A stretch of 64,000 nucleotides of DNA from Flavobacterium rakeshii (GCF_009741375.1 NZ_WOWP01000053.1:110436-174435); one strand, 5' to 3'. Positions 16,902 to 26,829 are shown, numbered from the stretch's first letter. Made by a program: numbers and translations. The notes: generated by a model not told the origin, from the sequence alone.

Positions 16902-17699
16902 TTATCTATAATTCAAAAGATTCCTTTTAAAGTCTGAAGGCCTTATATGTGTCAATTGCCAAAAAGTATTACTAAACGATGAAAGGCTCTCGTATCCTAC
17001 TTTATAAGCAATTTCACTAATAGAAAGATCTGTCATAAGCATTAACTCAATGGCATGTACCATTCGTAATAATTTGAGGTACTGAAGAAAAGAAGTTTTA
17101 AGCGTCATTTGAAATAGCCGCGAAAGGCTTCTCTCACTAAACCCAAACAATTCACTTAAACCTTCAAGGGTGTGATTTTCTGAAATGTTTTCTGAAATAT
17201 AATTAAGTATTGGTGTTATTCTTTCGTTTTCCGTGAATGGAAGTGCTATTGGCGATTTTTTATTGCTAATGTTTGGTAAAATACCTTTAATAGCAGCCAG
17301 GAACAAATACCTTTCATCTTGTGGTTCAATACGCCCATCCCATGTTTCAGTATATTTCATCATTTCCATGAGCAATTCATTTATGGGATATATACCAACC
17401 TGGGAAAAATAAGGATGCTTAAAATCATCGTAAGTATAAAAAAATATTGATCTTAAGATGGTTCCTGAATGCCCTACTTTTAAAATATGGTCCAGTCCGG
17501 AAGGTACCCAAAAATAATGTCTGGCAGGAATTACATATTTATTATTATCCACTTCCAGGTAAGCTAGGCCACCTTCAACGTAAGAGAGTTGTCCTTTTTT
17601 ATGACTATGAATCGGGATAAACTTTTCAGACCTCTCATGCATGACAAATACTGCCTTTGAGGACTTATCTATATCTGGCAAAGATGCAATAAGGCTCAT
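16902..17699 (-). CDS. AraC-family regulator with cupin sensor domain
   Basis: The protein has 265 residues. An N-terminal cupin-type effector domain (IPIHSHKKGQLSYVEGG, FWVPSGLDH) is followed by two C-terminal helix-turn-helix motifs (LEGLSELFGFSERSLSRLF and ISEIAYKVGYESLSSFSNTF). The gene is divergent from the TolC-HlyD-MFS efflux operon across 226 bp, the usual arrangement for a local activator. It probably controls efflux in response to a toxic small molecule. The downstream hemerythrin gene is likely cotranscribed. Confidence 0.88.
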   Translation of the reverse strand: MSLIASLPDIDKSSKAVFVMHERSEKFIPIHSHKKGQLSYVEGGLAYLEVDNNKYVIPARHYFWVPSGLDHILKVGHSGTILRSIFFYTYDDFKHPYFSQVGIYPINELLMEMMKYTETWDGRIEPQDERYLFLAAIKGILPNISNKKSPIALPFTENERITPILNYISENISENHTLEGLSELFGFSERSLSRLFQMTLKTSFLQYLKLLRMVHAIELMLMTDLSISEIAYKVGYESLSSFSNTFWQLTHIRPSDFKRNLLNYR

Positions 17700-17768
17700 A
17701 GTATTGCAAATTATTATAATGCCAATATAAAAGAGCTAAAAAGCATATTGGCGCTAAATTTAACGATA

Positions 17769-17798
17769 CAAATATACGAAACACTGAGAATAATTCAA
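17769..17798 (-). promoter_or_regulatory. Promoter of the AraC/hemerythrin genes
   Basis: On the - strand TTG (17798-17796), 19 nt spacing and TATATTTG (17776-17769) match the Bacteroidota -33/-7 promoter. It lies about 70 nt before the ATG. Confidence 0.6.
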
Positions 17799-17897
17799 TT
17801 GCAATTAAAAAAACAAAAAATGAATCATTACGAAAACTTGTCTGGATTCATCAAATTATAGGCTCGTTTGAGTAAGTTAGCTTGTTAATTTTGAATC

Positions 17898-17905
17898 TAA
17901 ATTTG
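17898..17905 (+). promoter_or_regulatory. Promoter -7 element of the efflux operon
   Basis: TAAATTTG matches TAnnTTTG and lies 20 nt before the tolC-like ATG at 17926. A convincing -33 element is not seen, which would fit activator dependence. Confidence 0.55.
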
Positions 17906-17925
17906 CCTTATCAAATTAAAAAATA

Positions 17926-19260
17926 ATGATAGCCTTTATTAAAAAAATCACACTCCGATTTTTACCTATTCTAATTTCATTACCACTTTTTTCGCAGGAA
18001 CTCCAGTATACCACTCCAATTTACCTTTCAATTGAAGATACATGGAACAAAGCAATCAATTATAGCAAAAAAATTGATCTTAGCCGTATGGAGGCTGCAA
18101 TAAGTGAAGAGGAGATTGCAGAAAAAAAAATAGAACGTTTGCCTGAAATGGATCTTAAAGGAAATTATGAATATGCCACCAATATTCCTGTTTATGAAAA
18201 TGGCCTTTTTAGCAAACCTACACAGCATGAGGTAATACACATTCTTTATAAAGTGAGCGCAGGTTACTATTTTAATATTTATAATGGTAATAAGCTCAAT
18301 CTGGCAATTAAAAGTAAGGAGATTGGTGCTGAATTAGCTAACGAACAACGGGATCTAAGTATTTCTGAAATTAAGCTACAGGCAGCTGCATATTATCTTG
18401 ATTTACAAAGAAGTTACATATTTAAAAAACTGGTAATAGACGATATATCAAATCAGGAAGAACAGTTAAGCGAAATTGTATCGCTTAGTAAAAACGGAGT
18501 TGTATTGGAAAGTGACGTGTTACGTGTAAAGTTAAAGCTTTCCAATCAAAAAATGATGTTGGTAAAAATCGATAATGATATAGCAATCACAAATCAAAAG
18601 CTCAACATTGTTATTGGTCTCCCTGACCACCAGTTAATTCAACCCGATTCTTTAAAGGATCCAGCTTTAATCTCATTAACAGATTATGAAGAGTGGCTTA
18701 AGATTGCCGAACATAACTCTTATGACTATAATATCTCAAGCAGCAAAACTGAATTATCCCGTATTGCCCTTAAAAGTGTAAAAGCAAATGTGAGGCCTAA
18801 AATAGGTTTATATGGCGAGTTTTATCTTGCCAATCCGCAAATATTTCTTTATCCCTACTCCCCAAGTAATTATACTCTTGGTGTTTTTGGAGTGCGTGCA
18901 TCTTTTCCGCTTTCTGAGCTGTATCTAAATAAGCCTAAAGAAAGGGTAGCAAAACTCAATCTTGAAAGAGAAGAGCTTGAACATCATCATGTTGAAGATA
19001 AAATACGGGAAGATGTTTTCGCTGCATTCACCCGTTATAATGAAGCATTGGTGAGAATAAATGTTGCAAAAGATGATGTGGAACAATCTGAAGAAAATGC
19101 ACGAATTATAAGTGAAAATTACTTCCATCAGAGCGCCTTAATCACCGATTTATTAGATGCAAATATTCAATTACTACAAAGTCAGTTTAATCTGGCATCG
19201 GCAAAAATAGCAGCACAAATACAGTATTATCAACTACAACATGTTACAGGAACACTATAA
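17926..19260 (+). CDS. TolC-family outer-membrane efflux protein
   Basis: The protein has 444 residues. A signal peptide (FLPILISLPLFSQ) is followed by two OEP repeats of long coiled-coil helices (TWNKAINYSKKIDLSRMEA; LQAAAYYLDLQRSYI; SKNGVVLESDVLRVKLKLS; and a second set near 265-440 ending LLQSQFNLASAKIAAQIQYYQL). It forms the outer-membrane channel of a tripartite pump. The next gene begins 2 nt later, so the three genes form one operon. Confidence 0.93.
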   Translation: MIAFIKKITLRFLPILISLPLFSQELQYTTPIYLSIEDTWNKAINYSKKIDLSRMEAAISEEEIAEKKIERLPEMDLKGNYEYATNIPVYENGLFSKPTQHEVIHILYKVSAGYYFNIYNGNKLNLAIKSKEIGAELANEQRDLSISEIKLQAAAYYLDLQRSYIFKKLVIDDISNQEEQLSEIVSLSKNGVVLESDVLRVKLKLSNQKMMLVKIDNDIAITNQKLNIVIGLPDHQLIQPDSLKDPALISLTDYEEWLKIAEHNSYDYNISSSKTELSRIALKSVKANVRPKIGLYGEFYLANPQIFLYPYSPSNYTLGVFGVRASFPLSELYLNKPKERVAKLNLEREELEHHHVEDKIREDVFAAFTRYNEALVRINVAKDDVEQSEENARIISENYFHQSALITDLLDANIQLLQSQFNLASAKIAAQIQYYQLQHVTGTL

Positions 19261-19262
19261 AA

Positions 19263-20324
19263 ATGAAAAAGAATAATAAATACACCGTTACAGACAGGCT
19301 AATAACAAAAATTACCGCCTGGATTGCAGGCATAATATCATTAATTCTTCTTATTTGGGGAGTTTTTACCCTTGTAGACCTTTACAAAAATGAGAAAACC
19401 AATGATGCACAGGTACAGGAATACATTAATCCGGTAATATCAAGAGCCGGAGGGTTTATTACAGAAGTTAAATTTGAGGAAAATGAACCTGTAAAAAAAG
19501 GAGATACTATCGTGTTAATCGATAACAGGGAGTATGTCATTCAACAAAAACAAACAGAAGCTGCTTTAGTAAATGCAAAAGCAAAGTATAAAGTTTGGGA
19601 AAGTAAAATAACTACATTAACAAGAGCTTCAGAAATGAATAGCTCTAAAGAACAGGTTGCAAAGGCGGCATTATGGAAAGAAGATCTTGAATACAAAAGA
19701 TATAAAAATCTGGTAGCTACAAAATCGGCTACGGCACAACAGCTTGAAGCCAAAGAAGCTGCGTTTAAAATGGCTTCTTCCGAACTTAAAGCTGCAAACG
19801 AAAATTATTTAACATCAGTTTCTGAAATATCTGACGCTAAGGCTCAACTTGCCGTTATTTCGGCTGAAATAACCAGACTTGAGGCACTTCTTGACCGCCA
19901 TAAACTGGATGTATCCTATACAATAATTACAGCCTCGTATGACGGTGTTATGGGAAGAAGAACAATTGAGAAAGGGCAAATGATTGATGCCGGACAGGTT
20001 CTGGCCTACATTGTTAATGCCGAAACAGATAAATGGGTTGTAGCCAATTATAAAGAAACGCAAATTGGCTGTATGAAATTAGGTGACACTGCTACATTTA
20101 CCAGTGATGCATATCCGAATAAAGTATTTAAAGGTGTTATAATATCAATGTCTCCTGCAACGGGATCAAGCTTCTCTTTACTTCCTCCTGATAATTCAAC
20201 AGGAAATTATGTAAAAATAGTTCAGCGTGTACCGGTTAGGATACGGGTAACTGGGAATAAAAAATCTGTTGACTTACTTAAGGCCGGCATGAATGTAAAT
20301 GTTTCAATTGCAAAAGAACAATAA
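19263..20324 (+). CDS. HlyD/EmrA-type membrane-fusion protein
   Basis: The protein has 353 residues. One N-terminal membrane helix (IAGIISLILLIWGVFTLVDL), then a split lipoyl domain (ISRAGGFITEVKFEENEPVKKGD and ITASYDGVMGRRTIEKGQMI) around an alpha-hairpin, and a C-terminal beta-barrel. It bridges the inner-membrane transporter and the TolC channel. Its stop codon overlaps the start of the MFS gene as TAATG. It is EmrA-like because the partner is an MFS rather than an ABC or RND pump. Confidence 0.93.
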   Translation: MKKNNKYTVTDRLITKITAWIAGIISLILLIWGVFTLVDLYKNEKTNDAQVQEYINPVISRAGGFITEVKFEENEPVKKGDTIVLIDNREYVIQQKQTEAALVNAKAKYKVWESKITTLTRASEMNSSKEQVAKAALWKEDLEYKRYKNLVATKSATAQQLEAKEAAFKMASSELKAANENYLTSVSEISDAKAQLAVISAEITRLEALLDRHKLDVSYTIITASYDGVMGRRTIEKGQMIDAGQVLAYIVNAETDKWVVANYKETQIGCMKLGDTATFTSDAYPNKVFKGVIISMSPATGSSFSLLPPDNSTGNYVKIVQRVPVRIRVTGNKKSVDLLKAGMNVNVSIAKEQ

Positions 20325-21913
20325 TGTTACCTAAAAGCTTTCTTTTTAAAGAATGGGTCCCGGAGTGGCTAATAAAAATTGTACTATTTATAGTATTGTT
20401 ACCTAGCCTCGTGCTTTTTTTTCTGCCAATGACTAATGTGGCAGCTGCAGCTGGAAATACTGGTATAGAAACTTATGATGTTTTGTATGCTGTTGCTTTA
20501 TTTTATGCAGGATATGTGAGCTTTTTTTCTCTTGAGCGACGATTTTATAATTACCTGGCCACAAAAGAGTATTTTATTATTATAACGATAGTTCAGATCC
20601 TTACATCTTATATCTGTTACAGTACAGATGAAGTAGCTATCTTATTTATTGTGAGATTCATACAGGGCATGGCTTTTACCATGACTGTTAATCTTTCACT
20701 TTCATTAATCTACTCCAGATTGAGAAGCTCGAGGGCCCGGGTAATTGGTTACTCTATATTTTTTGGAATGCTTGTCGCCATGATTCCATTCAACAATTTT
20801 GCTACAGCTGAGCTTGTTGACAGCTTTAATTTTAACTTTCTCTACAAGTGTGCTATGTTTTCATATCTGCCCAGCCTTTTGTTTATATACCTGTTTATGA
20901 ACAATGTGCGCCTCGATGTAAAGTTCCCTTTATATCAGCTTGACTGGGCGAGTTTTTTTCTCTACGCCATTGCTTTATGCCTTTTTGGTTATATAATGGT
21001 GTACGGACAGCAGTACTACTGGTTTGAGGATCCCCGTATTTTTTGGAGTGTTGTATCTATAGTTTTACTTGTATTATTTTTTATCCTTCGTCAATGGAAA
21101 ACAAAGCGTCCATATTTTAACCTGGAAGCTTTTAAGTATAGGAACTTTTGGTTTGGTGCAGCTATAATTTTAATTTTTTATATATGCCGGTTTGCAATGA
21201 TGATAAACACCGGCTATTTCCAGGCAGTATTAAAACTGGATCCAATACACGTTGGGTATATTACTCTCATAAACATTGCAGGTATTGTAGTTGGGGTGAT
21301 TTTATCAGCCGTTTTTGTTCTCCAGCAGCGTCCTATACGTTTACTCTGGATTTATGGTTTTTCATTACTGTTTATTTATTACAGCTGGATGATTTTTCTC
21401 TACACCACACAAGCTAATGAGAACAACTTTTATATTCCCTTATTCCTTCAGGGATTAGGTGTTGGGTTGTTAATGACCCCCTCAATCATTTTCATGGTAG
21501 CATCTGTACCAGAACGTTTAAGTGTTACATCTGCAGGAATGTGCCTATTAATGCGATGCTCCGGGTTCTATATAAGTTTAGGGTTAATGAACTATTTTGA
21601 ACTGTTTTCAAAGAGCAAACACTTTAATACATTTCTTTCTCATACCGTCGCTAACAACCCAATTTCGCAGCAAATTTCAGAAAGAAACAGTACTATGCTT
21701 ATTAGTCATGGAATGAGTGATACTATGGCTCAAAAAGCAGCAGATAAACTTACTGTTACTGCCGTGAATGCTCAAAATTATATACGTTATGCTATAGATT
21801 ATTATGAGATAATAGCGCTCATGATTGTCGTTACAATATTATTTGTTGGATTATTTCCTTATATAAACCGTACCATACTGACATTAACAAAAAAACAGCC
21901 ATCACCATTTTAA
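20324..21913 (+). CDS. MFS efflux transporter, 14-helix EmrB/QacA type
   Basis: The protein has 529 residues and about 14 hydrophobic segments. Motif C-like and helix-end patterns fit DHA2 drug:H+ antiporters (IVRFIQGMAFTMTVNLSLSL in the position of the conserved RxxQG segment). With the two upstream genes it would export hydrophobic toxicants. Substrate is unknown; regulation by the divergent AraC protein is inferred. Confidence 0.9.
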   Translation: MLPKSFLFKEWVPEWLIKIVLFIVLLPSLVLFFLPMTNVAAAAGNTGIETYDVLYAVALFYAGYVSFFSLERRFYNYLATKEYFIIITIVQILTSYICYSTDEVAILFIVRFIQGMAFTMTVNLSLSLIYSRLRSSRARVIGYSIFFGMLVAMIPFNNFATAELVDSFNFNFLYKCAMFSYLPSLLFIYLFMNNVRLDVKFPLYQLDWASFFLYAIALCLFGYIMVYGQQYYWFEDPRIFWSVVSIVLLVLFFILRQWKTKRPYFNLEAFKYRNFWFGAAIILIFYICRFAMMINTGYFQAVLKLDPIHVGYITLINIAGIVVGVILSAVFVLQQRPIRLLWIYGFSLLFIYYSWMIFLYTTQANENNFYIPLFLQGLGVGLLMTPSIIFMVASVPERLSVTSAGMCLLMRCSGFYISLGLMNYFELFSKSKHFNTFLSHTVANNPISQQISERNSTMLISHGMSDTMAQKAADKLTVTAVNAQNYIRYAIDYYEIIALMIVVTILFVGLFPYINRTILTLTKKQPSPF

Positions 21914-21939
21914 TGTCAAATATGTAAAATAGAACGATT

Positions 21940-22821
21940 ATGAAACCTACTTATATTATCGGAACTATTGTAGTAATCAGCATAATTCTTTATTACTTTT
22001 TCCGGATCAGGACATCACAACTCAGTTATCGATTCGCTACTTTATTAAAACTCTTTTTAGAAAGTGACAACAAAATAAAGATAGATATCAAAGAAAGAGA
22101 CTTTATCATTCTTTCCCGATACAGTAAAAGAGGAGATTTAAATATATACCTGCTGCAGTCCAATAATATAATATCAATTGAGGTTGAATTTATTACTGCA
22201 AAAAAACACATTAAAGATTATGAATGGTTTTTTTGTAGCACAGAGAATCAGACACAAATATATGGAGAGATAATTTCGTATTTGAATACAAAACATCAGT
22301 ATTATATTCTTAATAATAAACCTTTAGGAAAAGTAAATACCGATGACCATAAAATGCTCTTGAGTGACTACAATGCTGAAAACGTTTTTTGTAATGCCTT
22401 TAAAGCAATGAAGCTTTTTGATAAAGAAGAATATATAAGCTTCAGATCCAGGTTTGAAATCATATTCTTTAATAACGTTTTATTGTATTCATCACTTTCT
22501 AACAATAATTATTCTTCGCCAATACATAAAGAAGATATGTTTAGATTATTAATCCTATATCTTGAAAACCATGAATTATTAGATCAGGTTGATAATCTTG
22601 AAGATTTTTTAGAGAAACGTTTTGACTTATACTCAGAACAAGCACAAATGCTTAATATTAAAACTGACTATGACTTTAGTCTGCTTTACAATTCATTTTT
22701 TTTAAACCCACTCGAACCGCAGGCTAAATTTAATTCCAAAAGTATGGTCAAAAATAATTTCAGTCATCTAATGCTTAATATGATAAGTGGTTTGAGTGCA
22801 TGTATTACTTCTTTCTTATGA
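21940..22821 (+). CDS. Membrane-anchored protein of unknown function
   Basis: The protein has 293 residues with one N-terminal membrane helix (YIIGTIVVISIILYYFF) and a mainly charged, AT-rich cytoplasmic part without a recognised domain. It starts 26 nt after the efflux operon and is followed 44 nt later by the RIC-like gene, so it may belong to either. No function can be named. Confidence 0.65.
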   Translation: MKPTYIIGTIVVISIILYYFFRIRTSQLSYRFATLLKLFLESDNKIKIDIKERDFIILSRYSKRGDLNIYLLQSNNIISIEVEFITAKKHIKDYEWFFCSTENQTQIYGEIISYLNTKHQYYILNNKPLGKVNTDDHKMLLSDYNAENVFCNAFKAMKLFDKEEYISFRSRFEIIFFNNVLLYSSLSNNNYSSPIHKEDMFRLLILYLENHELLDQVDNLEDFLEKRFDLYSEQAQMLNIKTDYDFSLLYNSFFLNPLEPQAKFNSKSMVKNNFSHLMLNMISGLSACITSFL

Positions 22822-22865
22822 AGATACTTCGAATCAAATCAATTGCATAAATAAAATCAAGCCTT

Positions 22866-23567
22866 ATGGAAATATTCTTAAATGAAAAAATTAAAAATCT
22901 GGTTACCCATGATTATCGCATAGCCAGCCTGCTTAAGCGATATAATATAGATTTTTTGAGTTGGGGTGGTATGTCTTTAGAGGAAGTTTGTGAAAGCAAA
23001 AATATAGCTGTAATTAAACTTGAAAATAAAATTAAAGAGATTTTAAATACTGAAAATAATGAATTTGAAAATTTTAATTTATGGAGCATTGAGCAACTAA
23101 CAGATTACATTATAAAAATTCGTCACTCAGCCATTAAAAGGAAAATACCATTGGTAAAAGAACAACTTTTAAAGACATGTAAAATTTGGGGCGATTCACA
23201 TCCGGAATTAAATATGGTTCATGAACTTTTTATCTCGATTAAAACCGAAATAGTGCAACATATGGATATGACTAAAAAAATTATATTCCCTCATTTTATC
23301 AAATTTTCAGATACATATAATTCAAATATAACTGAAGCTTCAATTAAGTTGATAAAAGAAAATATTACTTCAACAAACTATGAGCATGAAAAAAAAGAGC
23401 AGTTACTACTTGACATAAATTATTTATGCCATCAATATTACATTCATCAGGAAAAACCATTCGATATTAATTATCTATATTACCTTCTCGAAGACTTTGA
23501 ACAGGACTTACAAATGTTGCTTCATTTAGAAAGTAATATACTTTATCCAAAAATATATAGCAAATAA
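22866..23567 (+). CDS. Degenerate RIC (ScdA/YtfE-like) di-iron protein
   Basis: The protein has 233 residues. The N-terminal ScdA_N domain (YRIASLLKRYNIDF) is followed by a hemerythrin-like four-helix bundle (HPELNMVHELF, IVQHMDMTKKIIFP, YEHEKKEQ, LLHLESNILYP). The family repairs Fe-S clusters damaged by NO. Compared with E. coli YtfE from memory, the CCGG signature is replaced by LSWGG. The E133 position is threonine and the H204 position is leucine, while H84, H105, H129, H160 and E208 equivalents remain. The iron site may therefore be partial. The location beside NO-defence genes fits the family. Confidence 0.75.
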   Translation: MEIFLNEKIKNLVTHDYRIASLLKRYNIDFLSWGGMSLEEVCESKNIAVIKLENKIKEILNTENNEFENFNLWSIEQLTDYIIKIRHSAIKRKIPLVKEQLLKTCKIWGDSHPELNMVHELFISIKTEIVQHMDMTKKIIFPHFIKFSDTYNSNITEASIKLIKENITSTNYEHEKKEQLLLDINYLCHQYYIHQEKPFDINYLYYLLEDFEQDLQMLLHLESNILYPKIYSK

Positions 23568-23639
23568 ATTGGAGAAATAGTCAAATGCATAGCACCCATA
23601 CAGCCCGTGAGAACACAAACCTAGCAATAAAACACTTAA

Positions 23640-23877
23640 GGAAATTGCCTTGATAATGCCATTATTGAGAACTTCTTTGGAACTTTGAAGTCCGAATTAT
23701 TCTACCTTAAAGATTATAAGTCAATAGAAGAGCTGAAAAACGATATTAATGATTATATATCATATTACAATAATGATCGAATAAAACTGAATTTAAATGG
23801 AATGAGCCCGATAAAGTATCGAGCTCATTATTATCAAACTTAATTATAAATTTGTCTAACTTTTTGGGTGCAGTCCA
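23640..23877 (+). mobile_element. IS3-family insertion sequence remnant (orfB 3' end)
   Basis: The frame 23640-23843 encodes the C-terminal 67 residues of an IS3/IS150-type transposase: GNCLDNAIIENFFGTLKSE with the catalytic glutamate, then YNNDRIKLNLNGMSP. It has no start and an in-frame TAA just upstream, so it is truncated. The terminal inverted-repeat-like end is at about 23853-23877 (CTAACTTTTTGGGTGCAG). The left part of the element is lost. Confidence 0.85.
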
Positions 23878-23958
23878 ACTTTACGCTTCAAAATTATATT
23901 TATAAATTAATCTTTCAACTAATATGATAATTTTTATTCATTGAAAATTTTACGAGAA

Positions 23959-24437
23959 ATTAATTTGTACCTCACTAAATTAATTGATTTTAAGACCTAC
24001 CAAAAATTAGCAAATTTGCGCTTTTTCATTCAAAAATATTTTACATTTGTGGTCTAACCAGCAACCCTTCGCCGGTATATCCTTGAAAATCAAACAAATG
24101 TCTTGTTTGTGATGTTTGTCGATATTTAGATAAAAACTGTATCCCTATTGTACCTCACTAACATGAAATTCAGCAATAGCAATGTTTGCTAATTTCTGCA
24201 TCGGAAATTAAACGAAGTTTTCAAATATAGAGTTACCTTTTCCAATATTTTATACATCTCTATATAAAGAATAATTTTATACCTTTGTATATATAGAATT
24301 TAGTATTCTTGAATAGTCGGATAATTAGCTTTTACTACCATTATATAATCTGTGGCAAAATCGTGGTAATTTTATTTGCTGTATTTACGTTTACAGGAAT
24401 GACGCATGTTTGAGCGATTAAGTTCGCATCCTGCTCT
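23959..24437 (+). repeat. Dispersed structured repeat, long copy R2
   Basis: The first 190 bp match R1, including GTACCTCAC boxes at 23967 and 24150 (183 bp apart) and the internal promoter TACATTTG. Unlike R1, the homology to R4 continues for about 280 bp more. This part has an AATTTC/GAAATT hairpin, a second -7-like element TACCTTTG (near 24281-24288) and the tRNA T-arm-like end TTCGCATCCTGCTCT. Beyond it, 24472-24597 is distantly similar to 59096-59222 next to R3. Confidence 0.7.
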
Positions 24438-24609
24438 TTCAACATCACGATAACTTAATGTAAACCTAAGTTTGAAATATACCGCTTGCACAATAATAGA
24501 TTTCGGATGGCAATGGCCTTTGATATTCATTTTTGATAGTTTTTAATCTCTAAAGATAACAAGTTAACCGTAGATGCGACAAAGCCAAATAATACCTCCT
24601 GTAGTTAAA

Positions 24610-25782
24610 TTAGTTCAATAGGAAGTTTTCCTGATCTTTAGTTAAAACAATGGGGTCTGTCATTATTTTTTGAACAGCTTTATGGTCAGCTGCCCGGAAA
24701 CCGTTTACAAATTTATCCAAATCTGCTTCGCTCTTAGGCAGGAAAGATGCCGCATTATTCTTTGCATTGGTCTGAAATTTTTCTATAATGGGTTGCATCA
24801 AACTATTGTAGCAGTCACAGGCAGTTAAGATATCATCAGGATGTTTTGCAATAAAATGTGCCAATGCCTTTGCACCATAAATAGACAGTGATGCTCCCAT
24901 TCCTGATAAAGCAGTAGGACAATACCCGGCATCTCCCAACAAAACCATACGGCCATTAACAAGGTGTGTCGCATTAACCATACCCATTTTATCCATAAAA
25001 AACAACCCATTATCCAACAGATTATTCAATAACTGCTTCACTTCCGGATTATAATCCGCAAAAGTATTCTTAAGAATAGTCGGAGCATTATTTTTTATGG
25101 TACTTAAGTCTTCGGTGCTACGTAGATAACACTGAATAGCAATCTGATCCTCTGCTATGGGATAAATAGACAACATTTTGTTAACATCAATATAAATCTT
25201 AAAAATACCGACTTGCTTTGTATGGTATAGATTTAATTTTCCACCAACATAAAGCGTATTGAAATCTTCTAATTGGCAACCCCTAAAATACTTTTCTCTA
25301 GTGGCAGAGCGTAATCCTTCCGAAATAATTACTAAATCAACTTCTATCGTACTTCCATTCGACAGCGTAACTTTTGTCTTATCTGATTGTTCTTCCAATT
25401 GTGAAATCGTTGTGTTAAAAGAAGTATTAATATCCTCTTTAATCGCCTCATATAACACGTGATGTAAACCGCCGCGGGATATAAGAACGGAACGCTCTAT
25501 ATTCTCATTCATTTTATGATAAGCAATGCTCTGAATGATTTCTTCATTGGTTTCTACAAAATCAACCGTTTCAGAAGGTGATGATTCTTCCTGTAATTTT
25601 TTGGTAAGCCCTAGTTCGTCCATTATTTTTACACCAAAACTCTTAAGCGAAATAAGGAACCCTGCTTTTGTGAATGAAGGCGATCTGTCAATTACAGTAA
25701 CCTTATGTCCTTGTTTTACCAAAAAATTTGCTACTGTTAAGCCCGCAATACCTGCTCCCGATATTAAAATGTGTTTTTTCAT
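24610..25782 (-). CDS. FAD-dependent aromatic-type monooxygenase
   Basis: The protein has 390 residues. An N-terminal Rossmann FAD motif (ILISGAGIAGLTVANFL) is followed by the second FAD motif LLGDAGYCPTALSGMGAS near residue 290. This is the PF01494 class A flavoprotein hydroxylase fold. The substrate is unknown. TetX-like tetracycline inactivators share the fold, but no residue seen here argues specifically for that. The gene is divergent from an AraC regulator at 25870, which probably controls it. A -7 element TAAATTTG lies on the - strand at 25815-25808. Confidence 0.85.
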   Translation of the reverse strand: MKKHILISGAGIAGLTVANFLVKQGHKVTVIDRSPSFTKAGFLISLKSFGVKIMDELGLTKKLQEESSPSETVDFVETNEEIIQSIAYHKMNENIERSVLISRGGLHHVLYEAIKEDINTSFNTTISQLEEQSDKTKVTLSNGSTIEVDLVIISEGLRSATREKYFRGCQLEDFNTLYVGGKLNLYHTKQVGIFKIYIDVNKMLSIYPIAEDQIAIQCYLRSTEDLSTIKNNAPTILKNTFADYNPEVKQLLNNLLDNGLFFMDKMGMVNATHLVNGRMVLLGDAGYCPTALSGMGASLSIYGAKALAHFIAKHPDDILTACDCYNSLMQPIIEKFQTNAKNNAASFLPKSEADLDKFVNGFRAADHKAVQKIMTDPIVLTKDQENFLLN

Positions 25783-25807
25783 TTCCTATATTTTTAAATT
25801 GATATTG

Positions 25808-25815
25808 CAAATTTA
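25808..25815 (-). promoter_or_regulatory. Promoter -7 element of the monooxygenase gene
   Basis: The - strand reads TAAATTTG, an exact TAnnTTTG match 25 nt before the ATG at 25782, in the short divergent spacer shared with the AraC gene. Confidence 0.55.
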
Positions 25816-25869
25816 TTTATACTTTTAATGCTAAAATAGTCCATTATGAAACATAAATAGTCTTGTAAA

Positions 25870-26829
25870 ATGAGTGACGTCAAAAAGAAACATGAGATGT
25901 ACTATTGGGCGGAGCGTTTGGGAGTTTCGCTTAATTCATCTCAACCTGAATTGGAAATGCTCTATCTCAATGAGCTGAAAATTGTAGATTTAATGCCCGA
26001 GATGTTAGTTATGGTTCGCTCTGTTGTGGCAAAGCAAACATTTTGCATCCGGAGAAAACCTATTACAGCTTTTGAACATGGAATATCTATTTCTTTTCAA
26101 AATATCATCAATTCACGATTAAACACGTCTATATCGGACAAAAAAATATTACAACAAATGCAACCACACGTTCGCATCATGCCGCTGCATGTTGAAAGTG
26201 ACGTCTGCTTTCCAAAAAATATTAATATTCAGCAGGTAACCATAATTATAAGTCTTGATTATTTAAAAAGCTTTATCGGAAAGGACAATACTAAATTCGA
26301 ATATTTTTTTAATAATGAGAAAACACTTTGGATTGAGGAGTTCATGTCTCCGGAAATTGCAGAAGTAGTTAATGAGTTTTCACTTACAAAAACACAAGAG
26401 ACGCTATCAGATGCCTATTACAGACTAAAATCGCTCGAGCTGCTATTTTATTTATTTAAAAATTTATCAACCAGAGCAAATATTACGCATCAGTACCTCT
26501 CAAAATATGAACTTGAATCAGTGTATCGTGTCCGGGACAGAATAGCAGTTTCAATTAACAAACCCTTTATACAGGACGAGTTAGTGAAATTAAGCGGTAT
26601 GAATGTAATTAAACTCCGGAAAATCTTTATGCAAGTATTTGGTAAAGGCATGTATTCCTATTATCAGCATTTACGTATGCAAGAGGCTGCAAGACTTTTA
26701 CGTGAAGAACATTTATCGGTATCAGAAACCGGATATCAGTTAGGGTTTAGTAATTTAAGCTATTTCGGAAGATTATTTGAAAGACATTTCAATATGAAAC
26801 CAAAGAAATGGAGCCGGAATAAACAATAG
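25870..26829 (+). CDS. AraC-family transcriptional regulator
   Basis: The protein has 319 residues. The C-terminal 100 residues carry two helix-turn-helix motifs (LVKLSGMNVIKLRKIFMQVFG and VSETGYQLGFSNLSYFGRLFERHF). The N-terminal 210 residues are an effector region without a recognised domain. It is divergent from the flavin monooxygenase with an 87-bp shared promoter region, so it most likely regulates that gene. Confidence 0.88.
   Translation: MSDVKKKHEMYYWAERLGVSLNSSQPELEMLYLNELKIVDLMPEMLVMVRSVVAKQTFCIRRKPITAFEHGISISFQNIINSRLNTSISDKKILQQMQPHVRIMPLHVESDVCFPKNINIQQVTIIISLDYLKSFIGKDNTKFEYFFNNEKTLWIEEFMSPEIAEVVNEFSLTKTQETLSDAYYRLKSLELLFYLFKNLSTRANITHQYLSKYELESVYRVRDRIAVSINKPFIQDELVKLSGMNVIKLRKIFMQVFGKGMYSYYQHLRMQEAARLLREEHLSVSETGYQLGFSNLSYFGRLFERHFNMKPKKWSRNKQ

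Noticed and set aside
24610..25782. Tetracycline-inactivating TetX
   Set aside because: Only the general class A flavoprotein fold can be seen. No substrate-specific residue or resistance context supports the name.
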